A DNA stretch of 64,000 nucleotides from NCBI RefSeq assembly GCF_945952435.1, contig NZ_CAMFHZ010000001.1, forward strand, positions 62,001 to 126,000, given 5' to 3'. The position numbers were made by a program, and so were the translations under genes. The notes beneath the pieces are model-generated. The model was not told where the DNA came from. It saw only the letters and a program-made list of their open reading frames with translations, and searched no databases. The stretch comes from an uncultured Microbacterium sp. Its GTDB lineage: Bacteria; Actinomycetota; Actinomycetes; Actinomycetales; Microbacteriaceae. Shown piece after piece: positions 41,931 to 50,469 of this stretch (position 1 is its first letter; every line of letters begins with the position of its first letter).

Positions 41931-43106
41931 ATGACCAACCGCGCCGACATGACGCTCACCTCCTCCGGCTTCTTCACGAGCCAGGAGGCGCCCATCGCCA
42001 CCGACAACCCGATCCCGACGCCGCAGGCGAGCCCGCCCGACGTGCTGCGCTGCGCCTACATGGAGCTCGTCGTGACGGATCTGACGGCCTCCCGCCAGTT
42101 CTACGTCGACGTGCTCGGCCTGTACGTGACCGAGGAGGACGACGAGGCGATCTACCTCCGCTCCACGGAGGAGTTCATCCACCACAACCTCGTGCTGCGC
42201 AAGGGTCCGGTCGCGGCCGTCGCCGCGTTCTCGTACCGCGTGCGGACGCCCGAGGATCTCGATCGCGCCGTCGCGTTCTACACCGAGCTCGGCTGCGATG
42301 TGCGCCGCAACCCGGACGGCTTCGTCAAGGGCATCGGCGACTCGGTGCGGGTGGTGGATCCGCTCGGGTTCCCCTATGAGTTCTTCTTCCAGACCGACCA
42401 CGTCGAGCGGATGAGCTGGCGCTACGACCTGCACATCCCGGGCGAGCTCGTGCGCCTGGATCACTTCAACCAGGTCACGCCGGACGTTCCGCGCGCGGTG
42501 AAGTACATGCAGGACCTCGGCTTCCGCGTCACCGAGGACATCCAGGACGAGGAGGGCACGGTCTACGCCGCGTGGATGCGCCGCAAGCCCACCGTGCACG
42601 ACACCGCGATGACCGGCGGCGACGGCCCGCGCATGCACCACGTGTGCTTCGCGACGCATGAGAAGCACAACATCCTCGCGATCTGCGACAAGCTCGGCGC
42701 GCTCCGCCGCTCGGACGCGATCGAGCGCGGCCCGGGCCGCCACGGCGTCTCGAACGCGTTCTACCTGTACCTGCGCGACCCCGACGGCCACCGCGTCGAG
42801 GTCTACACGCAGGACTACTACACGGGAGACCCGGACAACCCGGTCGTCACCTGGGACGTGCACGACAATCAGCGCCGCGACTGGTGGGGCAACCCCGTCG
42901 TCCCGTCCTGGTACACGGACGCGTCGCTCGTGCTCGACCTGGACGGCAACCCGCAGCCGGTCGTCGCACGCACGGACAGCAGCGAGATGGCGGTGACGAT
43001 CGGAGCCGACGGCTTCAGCTACACCCGCGCCCCCGAGGACGGCGCCGCCGCGGAGGGCATGCCGGAGTGGAAGCAGGGCGAGTACAAGCTGGGCCACCAG
43101 CTCTGA
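41931..43106 (+). CDS. hpaD: Homoprotocatechuate (3,4-dihydroxyphenylacetate) 2,3-dioxygenase
   Basis: A 391-residue type I extradiol dioxygenase that aligns almost without gaps to my recollection of the Brevibacterium fuscum enzyme. The iron ligands fall at His178 (LVRLDHFNQ), His237 (RMHHVCF) and Glu290 (HRVEVY), a constant offset of 23 from the known His155, His214 and Glu267, because the N-terminus here is longer. The C-terminal lid with RRDWWGNPVVPSWYT is also conserved. It cleaves the ring of homoprotocatechuate to 5-carboxymethyl-2-hydroxymuconate semialdehyde. The ATG at 41931 follows AAGGA. It is followed by a 244-bp repeat-filled gap before hpaH. Confidence 0.95.
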   Translation: MTNRADMTLTSSGFFTSQEAPIATDNPIPTPQASPPDVLRCAYMELVVTDLTASRQFYVDVLGLYVTEEDDEAIYLRSTEEFIHHNLVLRKGPVAAVAAFSYRVRTPEDLDRAVAFYTELGCDVRRNPDGFVKGIGDSVRVVDPLGFPYEFFFQTDHVERMSWRYDLHIPGELVRLDHFNQVTPDVPRAVKYMQDLGFRVTEDIQDEEGTVYAAWMRRKPTVHDTAMTGGDGPRMHHVCFATHEKHNILAICDKLGALRRSDAIERGPGRHGVSNAFYLYLRDPDGHRVEVYTQDYYTGDPDNPVVTWDVHDNQRRDWWGNPVVPSWYTDASLVLDLDGNPQPVVARTDSSEMAVTIGADGFSYTRAPEDGAAAEGMPEWKQGEYKLGHQL

Positions 43107-43120
43107 GGTCTCGGAGACGC

Positions 43121-43158
43121 CGTTTCGTCTCGGTCGCCTTCGGCGTCCTCGCTCAACG
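43121..43158 (-). repeat. Interspersed hairpin repeat, copy B (inverted)
   Basis: Reverse orientation of the element; its inner hairpin reads CGCC-gaa-GGCG. With copy C at 43188 it makes a large inverted pair in the gap after hpaD. Confidence 0.85.
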
Positions 43159-43187
43159 TCCCCGATTCGCCTCCCCACCCGCACGGT

Positions 43188-43328
43188 CGTTGAGCGAGGA
43201 CGCGCAGCGACCGAGACGAAACGCCCCACCCGCACGGTCGTTGAGCGAGGACGCGCAGCGACCGAGACGAAACGCCCCACCCCACGGTCGTTGAGCGAGG
43301 ACGCGCAGCGACCGAGACGAAACGCCCC
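43188..43328 (+). repeat. Interspersed hairpin repeat, copies C-E in tandem
   Basis: Three identical 40-bp copies at 43188-43227, 43239-43278 and 43289-43328, separated by 11 and 10 bp. Each begins CGTTGAGCGAGGAC, has the short inner stem CGC-gca-GCG and ends GACGAAACGCCCC. They lie directly upstream of hpaH, whose ribosome site GAGAGGA follows the last copy. Confidence 0.9.
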
Positions 43329-43350
43329 ATCCGCACGAGAGGATGTCCCC

Positions 43351-44136
43351 ATGCTTCCCGCAGACACCATCGCCGCCCTGGCCGCCGAGCTGGCCGAGGC
43401 GGACCGCACCCACGGCGTGATCCCGCGGATCACCGCGCGCCATCCCGAGGCGACCGTCGAGGACTCGTACGCGATCCAGGGCGTCTGGCGGGACGCCCAG
43501 ATCGCCGCGGGCCGCCGCCTCGTCGGCCGCAAGATCGGCCTCACGTCCAAGGCCATGCAGCAGGCCACGGGCATCACCGAGCCCGACTACGGCGTGATGT
43601 TCGACGACACGGTCTACCCGTCCGGATCCGTCATCCCCACCTCCGACTTCTCCAACGTGCGCATCGAGGTCGAACTCGCGTTCGTCCTGAAGACCCCGCT
43701 GGAGGGCCCGGACTGCACGCTGGACGACGCTCTGGCCGCGATCGACTACGCCGTCCCCGCCCTCGAAGTGCTCAACTCGCACATCGAACTGGAGGGGCGC
43801 ACGATCGTCGACACGATCAGCGACAACGCCGCGTACGGCGCCATGGTGCTCGGCTCCGTGCACAAGCGTCCCGACGAGATCGATCTGCGCTGGGTGCCCG
43901 GCGTGCTCAGCCGCAACGGCGAGATCGAGGAGACGGGCGTCGCCGCGGGCGTCCTCGGCCATCCGGCCACGGGCGTCGCCTGGCTCGCCAACAAGTTCCA
44001 CCAGCACGGCGCCCGGCTCGAGGCGGGCGAGATCATCCTCGCCGGATCCTTCACCCGGCCGATGTGGGTGTCCGCCGGCGACGAGGTGCGATGCGACTAT
44101 GGCGAGATGGGAGTCATCGAATGCCGCTTCAACTGA
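43351..44136 (+). CDS. hpaH: 2-oxo-hept-4-ene-1,7-dioate hydratase
   Basis: A 261-residue hydratase of the HpaH/MhpD family. Markers: GRKIGLTSKAMQQATGITEPDYG, the metal ligands in VRIEVELAFVLKTPLEG, a late catalytic lysine/serine region with NAAYGAMVLG, and AGSFTRPMWVSAGDEV. It adds water to the decarboxylated ring-cleavage product to give 2,4-dihydroxyhept-2-ene-1,7-dioate. The ATG at 43351 follows GAGAGGA; the frame continues upstream through the repeats but without family similarity. It overlaps hpaI by 16 nt. Confidence 0.93.
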   Translation: MLPADTIAALAAELAEADRTHGVIPRITARHPEATVEDSYAIQGVWRDAQIAAGRRLVGRKIGLTSKAMQQATGITEPDYGVMFDDTVYPSGSVIPTSDFSNVRIEVELAFVLKTPLEGPDCTLDDALAAIDYAVPALEVLNSHIELEGRTIVDTISDNAAYGAMVLGSVHKRPDEIDLRWVPGVLSRNGEIEETGVAAGVLGHPATGVAWLANKFHQHGARLEAGEIILAGSFTRPMWVSAGDEVRCDYGEMGVIECRFN

Positions 44137-44936
44137 ACCCGACGTTCCGCGAGCAGCTCGGCGTGGCCGTGCGACCGCTGTTCGGACTGTGGGCCTGCAC
44201 CGGCAGCCCCCTCGTGACGGAGATCGCCGCGGGCTCGGGGCTGGACTGGCTGCTCATCGACGGCGAGCACTCCGCGAACACGCTCGAGACGATCCAGACG
44301 CAGCTGCAGGTCGCCGCCGCCTATCCGGTCACGCCGCTCGTGCGCGTGCCGTTCAACGACGCCGTCGCGATCAAGCAGGTGCTCGACCTCGGCGCGCAGA
44401 ATCTCATCGTGCCGATGGTGTCGTCCGTGGACGAGGCCCTCGCCGCCGCCGCCGCGACCCGCTACCCGCCCGAGGGGATCCGCGGAGTCGGATCCGCTCT
44501 CGCCCGCAGCGCCCGCTGGAACAGGGTGGAGAAGTATCTCGTCGATGCCGATCAGTACGTCTCCCTCACCGTGCAGATCGAGTCCGTCGCGGGCGTCGAG
44601 GCGGCGGAGGGGATCGCCGGCGTGGACGGCGTCGACGCCGTGTTCGTCGGACCGTCCGACCTCGCCGCGTCGATGGGGCTCCTCGGCCAGCAGACGCACC
44701 CCGCCGTGGTCGAGGCCGTCACAGACGTCTTCGCGGCCGTGAAGAAGGCGGGGAAGGCCGTGGGCGTGAACGCGTTCGATCCCGCGGCGGCGGACGCGTA
44801 CGTCGCCGCCGGCGCCGACTTCGTGGCGGTGGGCGCGGACGTCGCCCTGCTCGCGCGGGCGTCCGAGGCGCTCGCGACCCGCTACCTTCCGTCCACCGAG
44901 GACGCCGAAGCCGACGAGCCGCGTCCCAGCTACTGA
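44121..44936 (+). CDS. hpaI: 4-hydroxy-2-oxo-heptane-1,7-dioate aldolase (HpaI/HpcH class II)
   Basis: A 271-residue class II pyruvate aldolase. Active-site features: LLIDGEHSANTLETI (catalytic His), PLVRVPFNDAVAIKQVLDLG (Arg for pyruvate), VQIESVAGVEAAEGIAGVDG (metal Glu) and VFVGPSDLAASMG (metal Asp). It splits the hydrated C7 acid to pyruvate and succinate semialdehyde, closing the pathway. The ATG at 44121 lies inside the end of hpaH with GGGAG upstream. The last 15 residues are acidic and probably disordered. Confidence 0.94.
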   Translation: MPLQLNPTFREQLGVAVRPLFGLWACTGSPLVTEIAAGSGLDWLLIDGEHSANTLETIQTQLQVAAAYPVTPLVRVPFNDAVAIKQVLDLGAQNLIVPMVSSVDEALAAAAATRYPPEGIRGVGSALARSARWNRVEKYLVDADQYVSLTVQIESVAGVEAAEGIAGVDGVDAVFVGPSDLAASMGLLGQQTHPAVVEAVTDVFAAVKKAGKAVGVNAFDPAAADAYVAAGADFVAVGADVALLARASEALATRYLPSTEDAEADEPRPSY

Positions 44937-45013
44937 CGCGGCGCCGGGCCGTCGCGACGCTCCTCCCGGGATGCGACTGGCGTTTTCATAGCCACGGACG
45001 GCAGGATGATGCC

Positions 45014-45745
45014 ATGACGTTCCCCGCTCTCGCGCCCCTCGCCGACCGTGCGGCCCTGTTCGCCGCTCTCCGTCAGGATCAGCTCGTCACGGCGACCGCC
45101 GCCCTCGGCGAGCACCGCTGGGACGCGGATCTGGCCGCGGGCACGCTGACGTTCACCGCAGAGGCGGATCCGAGCCGGCAGCTCGTCGCCCGCGCCTCGC
45201 TCGTCGCGACGATCGCACCGGGTCCCCGCTCGCTGATGTGGGCCTGGGCGCACCCGCAGGGAGGAGCGGACGCGTCGATCGCGGGGCTGCGCGACTACGG
45301 GACGACCTACGCGATCGCCGAGCTGTCGGAGCCGGAGCTTCCGTTCCCCGCCGAGGCGGACGCGGACGTCGAGGCCTGGATCGCTGCGGCCGCGCACCAG
45401 GTGGGCGCGGTCGCGGAGGAGATCACCGGTCGCTCCCCGTACTATTCGGCACCGGTCGGCAGCGGCACCCGCGCCGTGTTCCTGCTCGACGCCCCCCTTC
45501 CCCCGCTTACCGTGGCCGACGCCGTCCTCGCGCTGCCGCGGGTCCTGAGCGGGCTCGATCTCTCCGACCCGCGCTCCTCGGTCTGGGACCTCGCGCGCCT
45601 CGCCGGATGGTCGATGCAGTGGACGGACGACGCCTACTCGGGTGCCGTCGTGAGCGACGCCAGCGGCAGCGCGACGTTCCGTTTCGACGAGTACGCGCGC
45701 ATCGCGGGCGTCGAGTCGCAGCTCGGTCAGCCCGCGCAGGCCTGA
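45014..45745 (+). CDS. Hypothetical protein, DUF6882-like
   Basis: A 243-residue soluble protein. The central PGPRSLMWAWAHPQGG followed by LRDYGTTYAIAELSEPELPF resembles the DUF6882 group of actinobacterial hypothetical proteins (from memory, moderate confidence). No enzyme motif, signal peptide or membrane helix. The ATG at 45014 follows AGGATGATGCC. It sits between hpaI and an N-formylglutamate amidohydrolase-like gene with its own short upstream region; no link to either is evident. Confidence 0.65.
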   Translation: MTFPALAPLADRAALFAALRQDQLVTATAALGEHRWDADLAAGTLTFTAEADPSRQLVARASLVATIAPGPRSLMWAWAHPQGGADASIAGLRDYGTTYAIAELSEPELPFPAEADADVEAWIAAAAHQVGAVAEEITGRSPYYSAPVGSGTRAVFLLDAPLPPLTVADAVLALPRVLSGLDLSDPRSSVWDLARLAGWSMQWTDDAYSGAVVSDASGSATFRFDEYARIAGVESQLGQPAQA

Positions 45746-45788
45746 TCCCGGCCCCCTCGTCCTCCCCCGCGGAGCACGACCCGCCGGT

Positions 45789-45794
45789 TAGCAT
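45789..45794 (+). promoter_or_regulatory. Leaderless -10 element of the FGase-like gene
   Basis: TAGCAT followed by exactly 7 nt and the ATG at 45802. It contains the alternative ATG at 45793, which makes 45802 the better start. Confidence 0.45.
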
Positions 45795-45801
45795 GGCCGG
45801 C

Positions 45802-46890
45802 ATGGGCGCCCTCGACACCATCCCCGCCGGCCGCACGTTCGCGCTCGACGACATCGTCGTCTACGCCGATCCCGCACATCGCACCCTCGACGAGGCGTTG
45901 CAGGACGCCGACGTGCTCGTGAGCGCCCCGCACGCGGGCGCTGCGATCCCCGAGGAGCTCGCGGAGTTCCTGTCCCCCGCCCTGACCCGTCGGCTGCAGT
46001 ACGACTTCACGGACGTCTCGACCGCCTCGGTCGTGCGGCGGTGGGCCGCGCAGGATCCGCACGTCGTGGCGGTCGTGAATCCGCACCCGCGTCTGGTCCG
46101 GGATCCCAACCGCCCGAAGCCCGCCGACGTCGCCGCGGATCTCACGGAGGCGCTCCGGCGCGTGCGCGCGGCCGGTCCGGGGAACCCGGTCGACCTGAGC
46201 GGCGTCGACGCGATCCGTCCCGTGACGTTCTCGTTCTTCCCCCTGCTGCGCGTGCCCGACACGGATGCGGAGATGCGCCGGCTCGTGGAGGCGTTCGCGG
46301 AGGTCGCCGAGCGAGGCCTCGGCGTGTACGAACAGATCCGGGACGACCTCACCGAGCGGCTCCTGACGGCCCGGCTCGCGCACGGCGGGCGGCTCACCCG
46401 CCTCTCCTTCCACGACACGATGAACACGACGACGACCCGCCAGGGCGCCGTGGACGTGCCGCGCGCGGAGAAGGACCGGCTGCCCCGGGTCGTCGCGCTG
46501 TCGAATCGCGGGGGCGAGCGCGGCGAGGAGCGTGACCCGGCCGATCCGCCGACGATGGATCCGGCGCGGCTGCGCGCCCTGGCGGAGGCGCATCGCGCGG
46601 GCTTCCGGGTGGAGGCCGCGGGCGACGTCACGCTGAACCGGCCGTATCTGGGCAGCCAGGAGATCCGCTCGGCCGGCGCACGCTTCCGCGAGGTCGGGGA
46701 TCAGGCGCGGGAGTCGGGCGCGGAACTCGACGCCGTGCAGGCGGAGTTCCTGCGTGAGTTCCTCCTCGGCGACGCCGCGACCGCGCAGCTGCACCGTCCG
46801 GGATCGGACTGGGTGTCGGAGGATCCGGAGCGCGTTGACGCGCTCGCCGCGGCCTGCCGGCGGACGTGGGACCTCTACCGCGCGCTTTGA
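45802..46890 (+). CDS. N-formylglutamate amidohydrolase family protein
   Basis: A 362-residue FGase-fold (M14-like) protein. VLVSAPHAGAAIPEEL carries the first metal histidine, TDVSTASVVRRWA and VNPHPRLVRDPNRPK the substrate arginines, LSFHDTMNTTTT a second histidine motif, and TLNRPYLGSQEI a C-terminal match. FGases hydrolyse N-formylglutamate in histidine breakdown; no hut genes are present, so another N-acyl amino acid is equally possible. The start at 45802 rather than 45793 is set by the leaderless -10. Convergent with the Dcu-like carrier. Confidence 0.82.
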   Translation: MGALDTIPAGRTFALDDIVVYADPAHRTLDEALQDADVLVSAPHAGAAIPEELAEFLSPALTRRLQYDFTDVSTASVVRRWAAQDPHVVAVVNPHPRLVRDPNRPKPADVAADLTEALRRVRAAGPGNPVDLSGVDAIRPVTFSFFPLLRVPDTDAEMRRLVEAFAEVAERGLGVYEQIRDDLTERLLTARLAHGGRLTRLSFHDTMNTTTTRQGAVDVPRAEKDRLPRVVALSNRGGERGEERDPADPPTMDPARLRALAEAHRAGFRVEAAGDVTLNRPYLGSQEIRSAGARFREVGDQARESGAELDAVQAEFLREFLLGDAATAQLHRPGSDWVSEDPERVDALAAACRRTWDLYRAL

Positions 46891-46915
46891 GGACGCCGGA
46901 GGATCGGGGCGGGCG

Positions 46916-48259
46916 TCATCCTCCCCAGAGCACGCCGAACAGCGCGCCGAACGCGATCGTCGTGACCGCCAGCACCAGCGTCGGGACGAAGAAGGAGTGG
47001 TCGACGAGCTTCGTGCCGAGCTTCGTCGTGCCGGAGGTGTCGAAGTTCGCGGCGGCGATCTGGGACCCGTTCGTCGGCAGCAGGTAGATTCCGGCGAACG
47101 CGCCCGCCCACATGCCCGACAGCAGGCCCAGAGGGATCCCGGCCGCGAGACCGATCGGGACGATGGTGCGCGTGGCGGTGGACTGGCTGGTCGTCAGCAC
47201 GCAGACGAGGAACACGCCGAGCGCGAAGATCCACGGCGCAGCGCTGACCAGTCCGCCGACGCCCTCGGCGATGAGGCGGGAGTGCGCTCCGAGGAAGGTG
47301 TCGGTCAGCCAGGCCAGGCCGAACAGCGCGATCGCGGAGACCATACCGGCCCGGAACACCGTCATACCGGGGATCTCCGCGACCTTCGGACGCGCGACGA
47401 GCAGGATCACCGTGCCCGCGACGAACATCACGATCTCGATGATCGGCGTCATCGCGATCGGCATCCCGGCCGCGTCCAGCGGGCGGAGGGGCTTGAACAG
47501 CCCGAAGAGGACGATCAGGGCCACGCCGAGGAGGAAGATGATCGCCGCGTTGCGGCCGGCCGGAGTGACCGTGACGTCGGCCTTCACCTCGCCCGCCCCC
47601 GACCGCGGCGGCGCGAGCTCGCCGCGGGCGATCTTCGCCTGCACCTCGGGGTCGTCCGCGAGGTTCTTGCCCAGGCGGTTCACCACGATGCTGGACACGA
47701 CGATCCCGGCGATCGCCGCGGGGATCGTGACCTTGAGGATGTCGACGAGTTCGAAGTCCCACGGCGCGGTGTCGGTGAGGGTGACCATCGCGGCCATCGC
47801 AGCGGAGACGGGGCTGCACGCGAGCGCCACGCCCGTCGCGACCACGGAGAGGGACAGTGGACGGGAGGGACGGATGCCGTTGCGGTAGGCGAGATCCTGG
47901 ATGACCGGCAGCAGCGGGTAGAGGATGTTCGAGGTGCCGGCGCCGACGGAGAACAGGAATGCGACGAGCGGCGCGATGAGGGTGATCTGCCGGGGGCTGC
48001 GCGAGATGATGCCCGCCGCGACCGAGACCATCCAGTCGATCCCTCCGGCCAGCTGCATCATCGAGGCGGCCAGCACCACGGTCAGCACGATCAGCAGCGC
48101 GTCGACCGGCGGAGAGCCGGGGGCCACTCGGAAGACGAAGACGAGGATCGCGACCCCGGTCCCGCCCCAGAGGCCGAGCCCGACGCCGCTCGAGCGGGTC
48201 CCCATCACGATGCAGCCGAGGACCACGATCAGTTCGGCGATGAAAAGCGCGATCTCCAC
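46916..48259 (-). CDS. DcuA/DcuB-type C4-dicarboxylate transporter
   Basis: A 447-residue membrane protein with about 10-12 hydrophobic segments. DcuA/B features include VVLAASMMQLAGGIDWMV near the N-terminus, LVAFLFSVGAGTSNILYPLLPVI, LACSPVSAAMAAMVTL and the C-terminal LLPTNGSQIAAANFDTSGTTKLG, which matches the family's conserved end. Such carriers exchange or take up fumarate, succinate, malate or aspartate. Stand-alone; the 102 bp to the DUF4188 gene hold no other gene. Succinate semialdehyde from the hpa route would become succinate, but a functional link is speculative. Confidence 0.85.
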   Translation of the reverse strand: MEIALFIAELIVVLGCIVMGTRSSGVGLGLWGGTGVAILVFVFRVAPGSPPVDALLIVLTVVLAASMMQLAGGIDWMVSVAAGIISRSPRQITLIAPLVAFLFSVGAGTSNILYPLLPVIQDLAYRNGIRPSRPLSLSVVATGVALACSPVSAAMAAMVTLTDTAPWDFELVDILKVTIPAAIAGIVVSSIVVNRLGKNLADDPEVQAKIARGELAPPRSGAGEVKADVTVTPAGRNAAIIFLLGVALIVLFGLFKPLRPLDAAGMPIAMTPIIEIVMFVAGTVILLVARPKVAEIPGMTVFRAGMVSAIALFGLAWLTDTFLGAHSRLIAEGVGGLVSAAPWIFALGVFLVCVLTTSQSTATRTIVPIGLAAGIPLGLLSGMWAGAFAGIYLLPTNGSQIAAANFDTSGTTKLGTKLVDHSFFVPTLVLAVTTIAFGALFGVLWGG

Positions 48260-48361
48260 AGGATGCTCCTCCGGTCACGGTCAGCGTCATCCTAGTGACC
48301 CGCCGGCCGGGGGGGCCGGGTCATCGCGGCCGCGATTCCCGCCGCGGCCACGCGCCCCCGA

Positions 48362-48838
48362 TCAGCGTCCGAGGCGCTGTCGGGCGGTGTTGCGGCCCGC
48401 GGTGATCGGCACGTGCGCGGTCGCGGCGGCCAGGCCGAACAGCGGCATGTCGGCGTAGACGGCCTCGAGATCCCGCGCGGGGACCTGATAGGTCTCGTGC
48501 CACACCCCGACGCTGCCCGAGCCGAGCAGCGTCTTCATGTAATCGCGCCACGGCTGCAGGTGCGGTGCGTCGCGATCGGCGGCGAAGCGCTGCAGATGCT
48601 CCGGGCTCTCCCAGTAGGACAGCAGGATCGTGGTGCGGCCCAGCCAGCTCTCGGCGCCGAGCATCCCCGCCTCCGGGTGCGTGGCGAGGTGGCGCAGGAT
48701 CTTGGGCATGTTCCGCGCGACGCGCTGCACGCGGGCGAACTGCCACCACCTGTTGGCCCGCATGCCGATCACGAAGACGGTGATGCCCTCGCGGTCGACG
48801 GAGGCGGTGTAGCGGCCGGGGAAGACGTCGGCACCCAT
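48362..48838 (-). CDS. DUF4188-family (monooxygenase-like) protein
   Basis: A 158-residue protein resembling the DUF4188 family, a ferredoxin-like alpha/beta barrel related to small haem or antibiotic monooxygenases: GITVFVIGMRANRWWQFARV, then LGRTTILLSYWESPEHLQRFA and GVWHETYQVPARDLEAVYADMP, a conserved end. The ATG follows AAGGGA. Divergent from a TetR gene 68 bp away and probably its target. The substrate is unknown; some annotations call such proteins phenylacetaldoxime dehydratase-like. Confidence 0.8.
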   Translation of the reverse strand: MGADVFPGRYTASVDREGITVFVIGMRANRWWQFARVQRVARNMPKILRHLATHPEAGMLGAESWLGRTTILLSYWESPEHLQRFAADRDAPHLQPWRDYMKTLLGSGSVGVWHETYQVPARDLEAVYADMPLFGLAAATAHVPITAGRNTARQRLGR

Positions 48839-48856
48839 CGCGGGATCCCTTCATCA

Positions 48857-48887
48857 CGTTGTTATGGAACACTGTTACAGAACGACG
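48857..48887. promoter_or_regulatory. Candidate TetR operator
   Basis: CGTTGTTAT (48857-48865) and AGAACGACG (48879-48887) form an imperfect inverted repeat (7 of 9) in an AT-rich gap between the divergent DUF4188 and TetR genes, immediately before the TetR -10. Confidence 0.45.
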
Positions 48888-48893
48888 TTACGA

Positions 48894-48899
48894 TAGATT
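48894..48899 (+). promoter_or_regulatory. Leaderless -10 element of the tetR-type gene
   Basis: TAGATT followed by exactly 7 nt and the ATG at 48907, which lacks a ribosome site. Confidence 0.55.
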
Positions 48900-48906
48900 G
48901 GACCTC

Positions 48907-49473
48907 ATGGCAAGACCTGTCACCCACGATGCGACCCTGCGCTCCGCGTTGCTCGCGGCCGCGGCCGCGATGATCGACCGGGACGGACCGGAGCGGTTCT
49001 CCGTGCGGGAGGTCGCCCTGGCCGCGGACACGTCGACCTCGGCGGTCTACTCGTTGTTCGGCGGCAAGGCCGAGCTCTTCGCGGCGGTCGTCGACGACGC
49101 CTTCGCGTCCTTCGGACGAGCACAGCGCGAGGCGGAGCCGCACGGCCTCCGGGCTCTCGGGGTCGCCTATCGGGCCTGGGCGCTCGCTCACCCGGACCGT
49201 TACCGGCTGATGTTCAGCGGCACGGTCGATCCGCGCGGCGGCGCCGCGGAGCCGCCCAGTGCGCGCACCGCGCTGCTCCCCCTCATCCGCACGCTGACCG
49301 GATCCGCCGAGATCGATTCCGAGACCGATCTGCGCGACACGATCGCCGTCTGGGCGCAGGTGCACGGCGCCGTGAGCCTCGAGCTCTCCCGGGTCTGCCC
49401 GCCGGTCGTCGACGCGGACGCGGTCTACGAGACCGTGCTCGACGCGATCCTGGCCGTCCACCCCGGACGCTGA
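48907..49473 (+). CDS. TetR-family regulator (WHG-type C-terminal domain)
   Basis: A 188-residue TetR protein. HTH at residues 10-55: LRSALLAAAAAMIDRDGPERF then VREVALAADTSTSAVYSLFGGKAELFAAV. The C-terminal domain has the pattern YRAWALAHPDRYRLMFSG and AQVHGAVSLELS typical of the TetR_C_13/WHG type. The ATG at 48907 is set by the leaderless promoter; a frame starting at 48859 runs through the candidate operator. Likely represses the divergent DUF4188 gene and itself. Convergent with folD. Confidence 0.9.
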   Translation: MARPVTHDATLRSALLAAAAAMIDRDGPERFSVREVALAADTSTSAVYSLFGGKAELFAAVVDDAFASFGRAQREAEPHGLRALGVAYRAWALAHPDRYRLMFSGTVDPRGGAAEPPSARTALLPLIRTLTGSAEIDSETDLRDTIAVWAQVHGAVSLELSRVCPPVVDADAVYETVLDAILAVHPGR

Positions 49474-49509
49474 GTCTCCCGTCGCGACGCGGGCCGCCCG
49501 CCGGAGCCG

Positions 49510-50394
49510 TCAGACTGCGGCGGCGCGCTCCGCGGCCTCGACCACGTTCGTCATGAGCAGGGCGACCGTCATCGGTCCGACGCCACCGGGATTCGGCGAG
49601 ATCCAGCCCGCGACCTCGGCGACGGCCGGATCCACGTCGCCGAGCACCCGACTCTTCCCCGTGGCGGGATCGGTCTCCCGCGTGACCCCCACGTCGAGGA
49701 CCGCCGCGCCGGGGGCGACGTCCTCGGGGCGGATGAGATGCGCCACGCCCGCCGCGGCGACGATGACGTCGGCCTCGCGGAGGAAGCGGGGCAGATCGAC
49801 CGTCCCGGTGTGGGTGAGCGTCACCGTGGCGTTGAGGTCGCGACGGGTCAGCAGCAGCCCGATCGAGCGTCCGATCGTGACACCGCGTCCGACCACCACG
49901 ACGTGCTTCCCCCTGAGGTCGTAGTCGTTGCGCAGCAGCAGCTCGATGACACCGCGGGGAGTGCAGGGCAGCGGGGTGTGGATCGGCGCGTTCACGTTGA
50001 GCACGAGACGTCCGAGGTTCGTCGGGTGCAGTCCGTCCGCGTCCTTGGCCGGGTCGATCCGTTCCAGGATCGCGTCGGTGTCGAGGTGCTTCGGCAGCGG
50101 CAGCTGCACGATGTAGCCGTGGCAGGCCGGATCGGCGTTGAGCTCGTCGATCAGCGCCTCGACCTCGGACTGGGTCGCGTCGGCCGGGAGCTCGCGCTGG
50201 ATCGAGTTCATGCCGATCGCCTCGGACTGCCGGTGCTTCATGCCCACGTACAGCTGCGAGGCCGGGTCGGCCCCGACGAGGACGGTGGCGATGCCGGGGA
50301 CGATCCCGCGCTCCTTCAGCGCGGCGACGCGCTCGGCGAGCTCCGCCTTGATCTCGGCCGCCGCCGCCTTGCCGTCAAGAATCTTCGCGGTCAT
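49510..50394 (-). CDS. folD: Bifunctional methylene-THF dehydrogenase / methenyl-THF cyclohydrolase
   Basis: A 294-residue FolD. The motif [22 protein letters not shown] contains the catalytic Tyr and Lys; [13 protein letters not shown] and [17 protein letters not shown] follow; NAD(P) site [17 protein letters not shown] and C-terminal [15 protein letters not shown]. It interconverts 5,10-methylene-THF and 10-formyl-THF. It is downstream of glyA on the same strand, separated by 170 nt containing an interspersed repeat; both serve the one-carbon pool, and the ZTP riboswitch ahead of glyA may control both if co-transcribed. Confidence 0.96.
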   Translation of the reverse strand: MTAKILDGKAAAAEIKAELAERVAALKERGIVPGIATVLVGADPASQLYVGMKHRQSEAIGMNSIQRELPADATQSEVEALIDELNADPACHGYIVQLPLPKHLDTDAILERIDPAKDADGLHPTNLGRLVLNVNAPIHTPLPCTPRGVIELLLRNDYDLRGKHVVVVGRGVTIGRSIGLLLTRRDLNATVTLTHTGTVDLPRFLREADVIVAAAGVAHLIRPEDVAPGAAVLDVGVTRETDPATGKSRVLGDVDPAVAEVAGWISPNPGGVGPMTVALLMTNVVEAAERAAAV

Positions 50395-50469
50395 CGCGTC
50401 TCTCCGTTCTCTGGTCGAAGGTGTTGTCGCCCGTCCCCGGGCAGTGAGGGAGGACGACGGCGGGCGGGC

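Noticed and set aside
43188..43328. Three regularly spaced identical repeats, resembling a CRISPR array
   Set aside because: The gaps are only 10-11 bp and similar to each other, the repeat also occurs alone and inverted elsewhere, and no cas genes are present.
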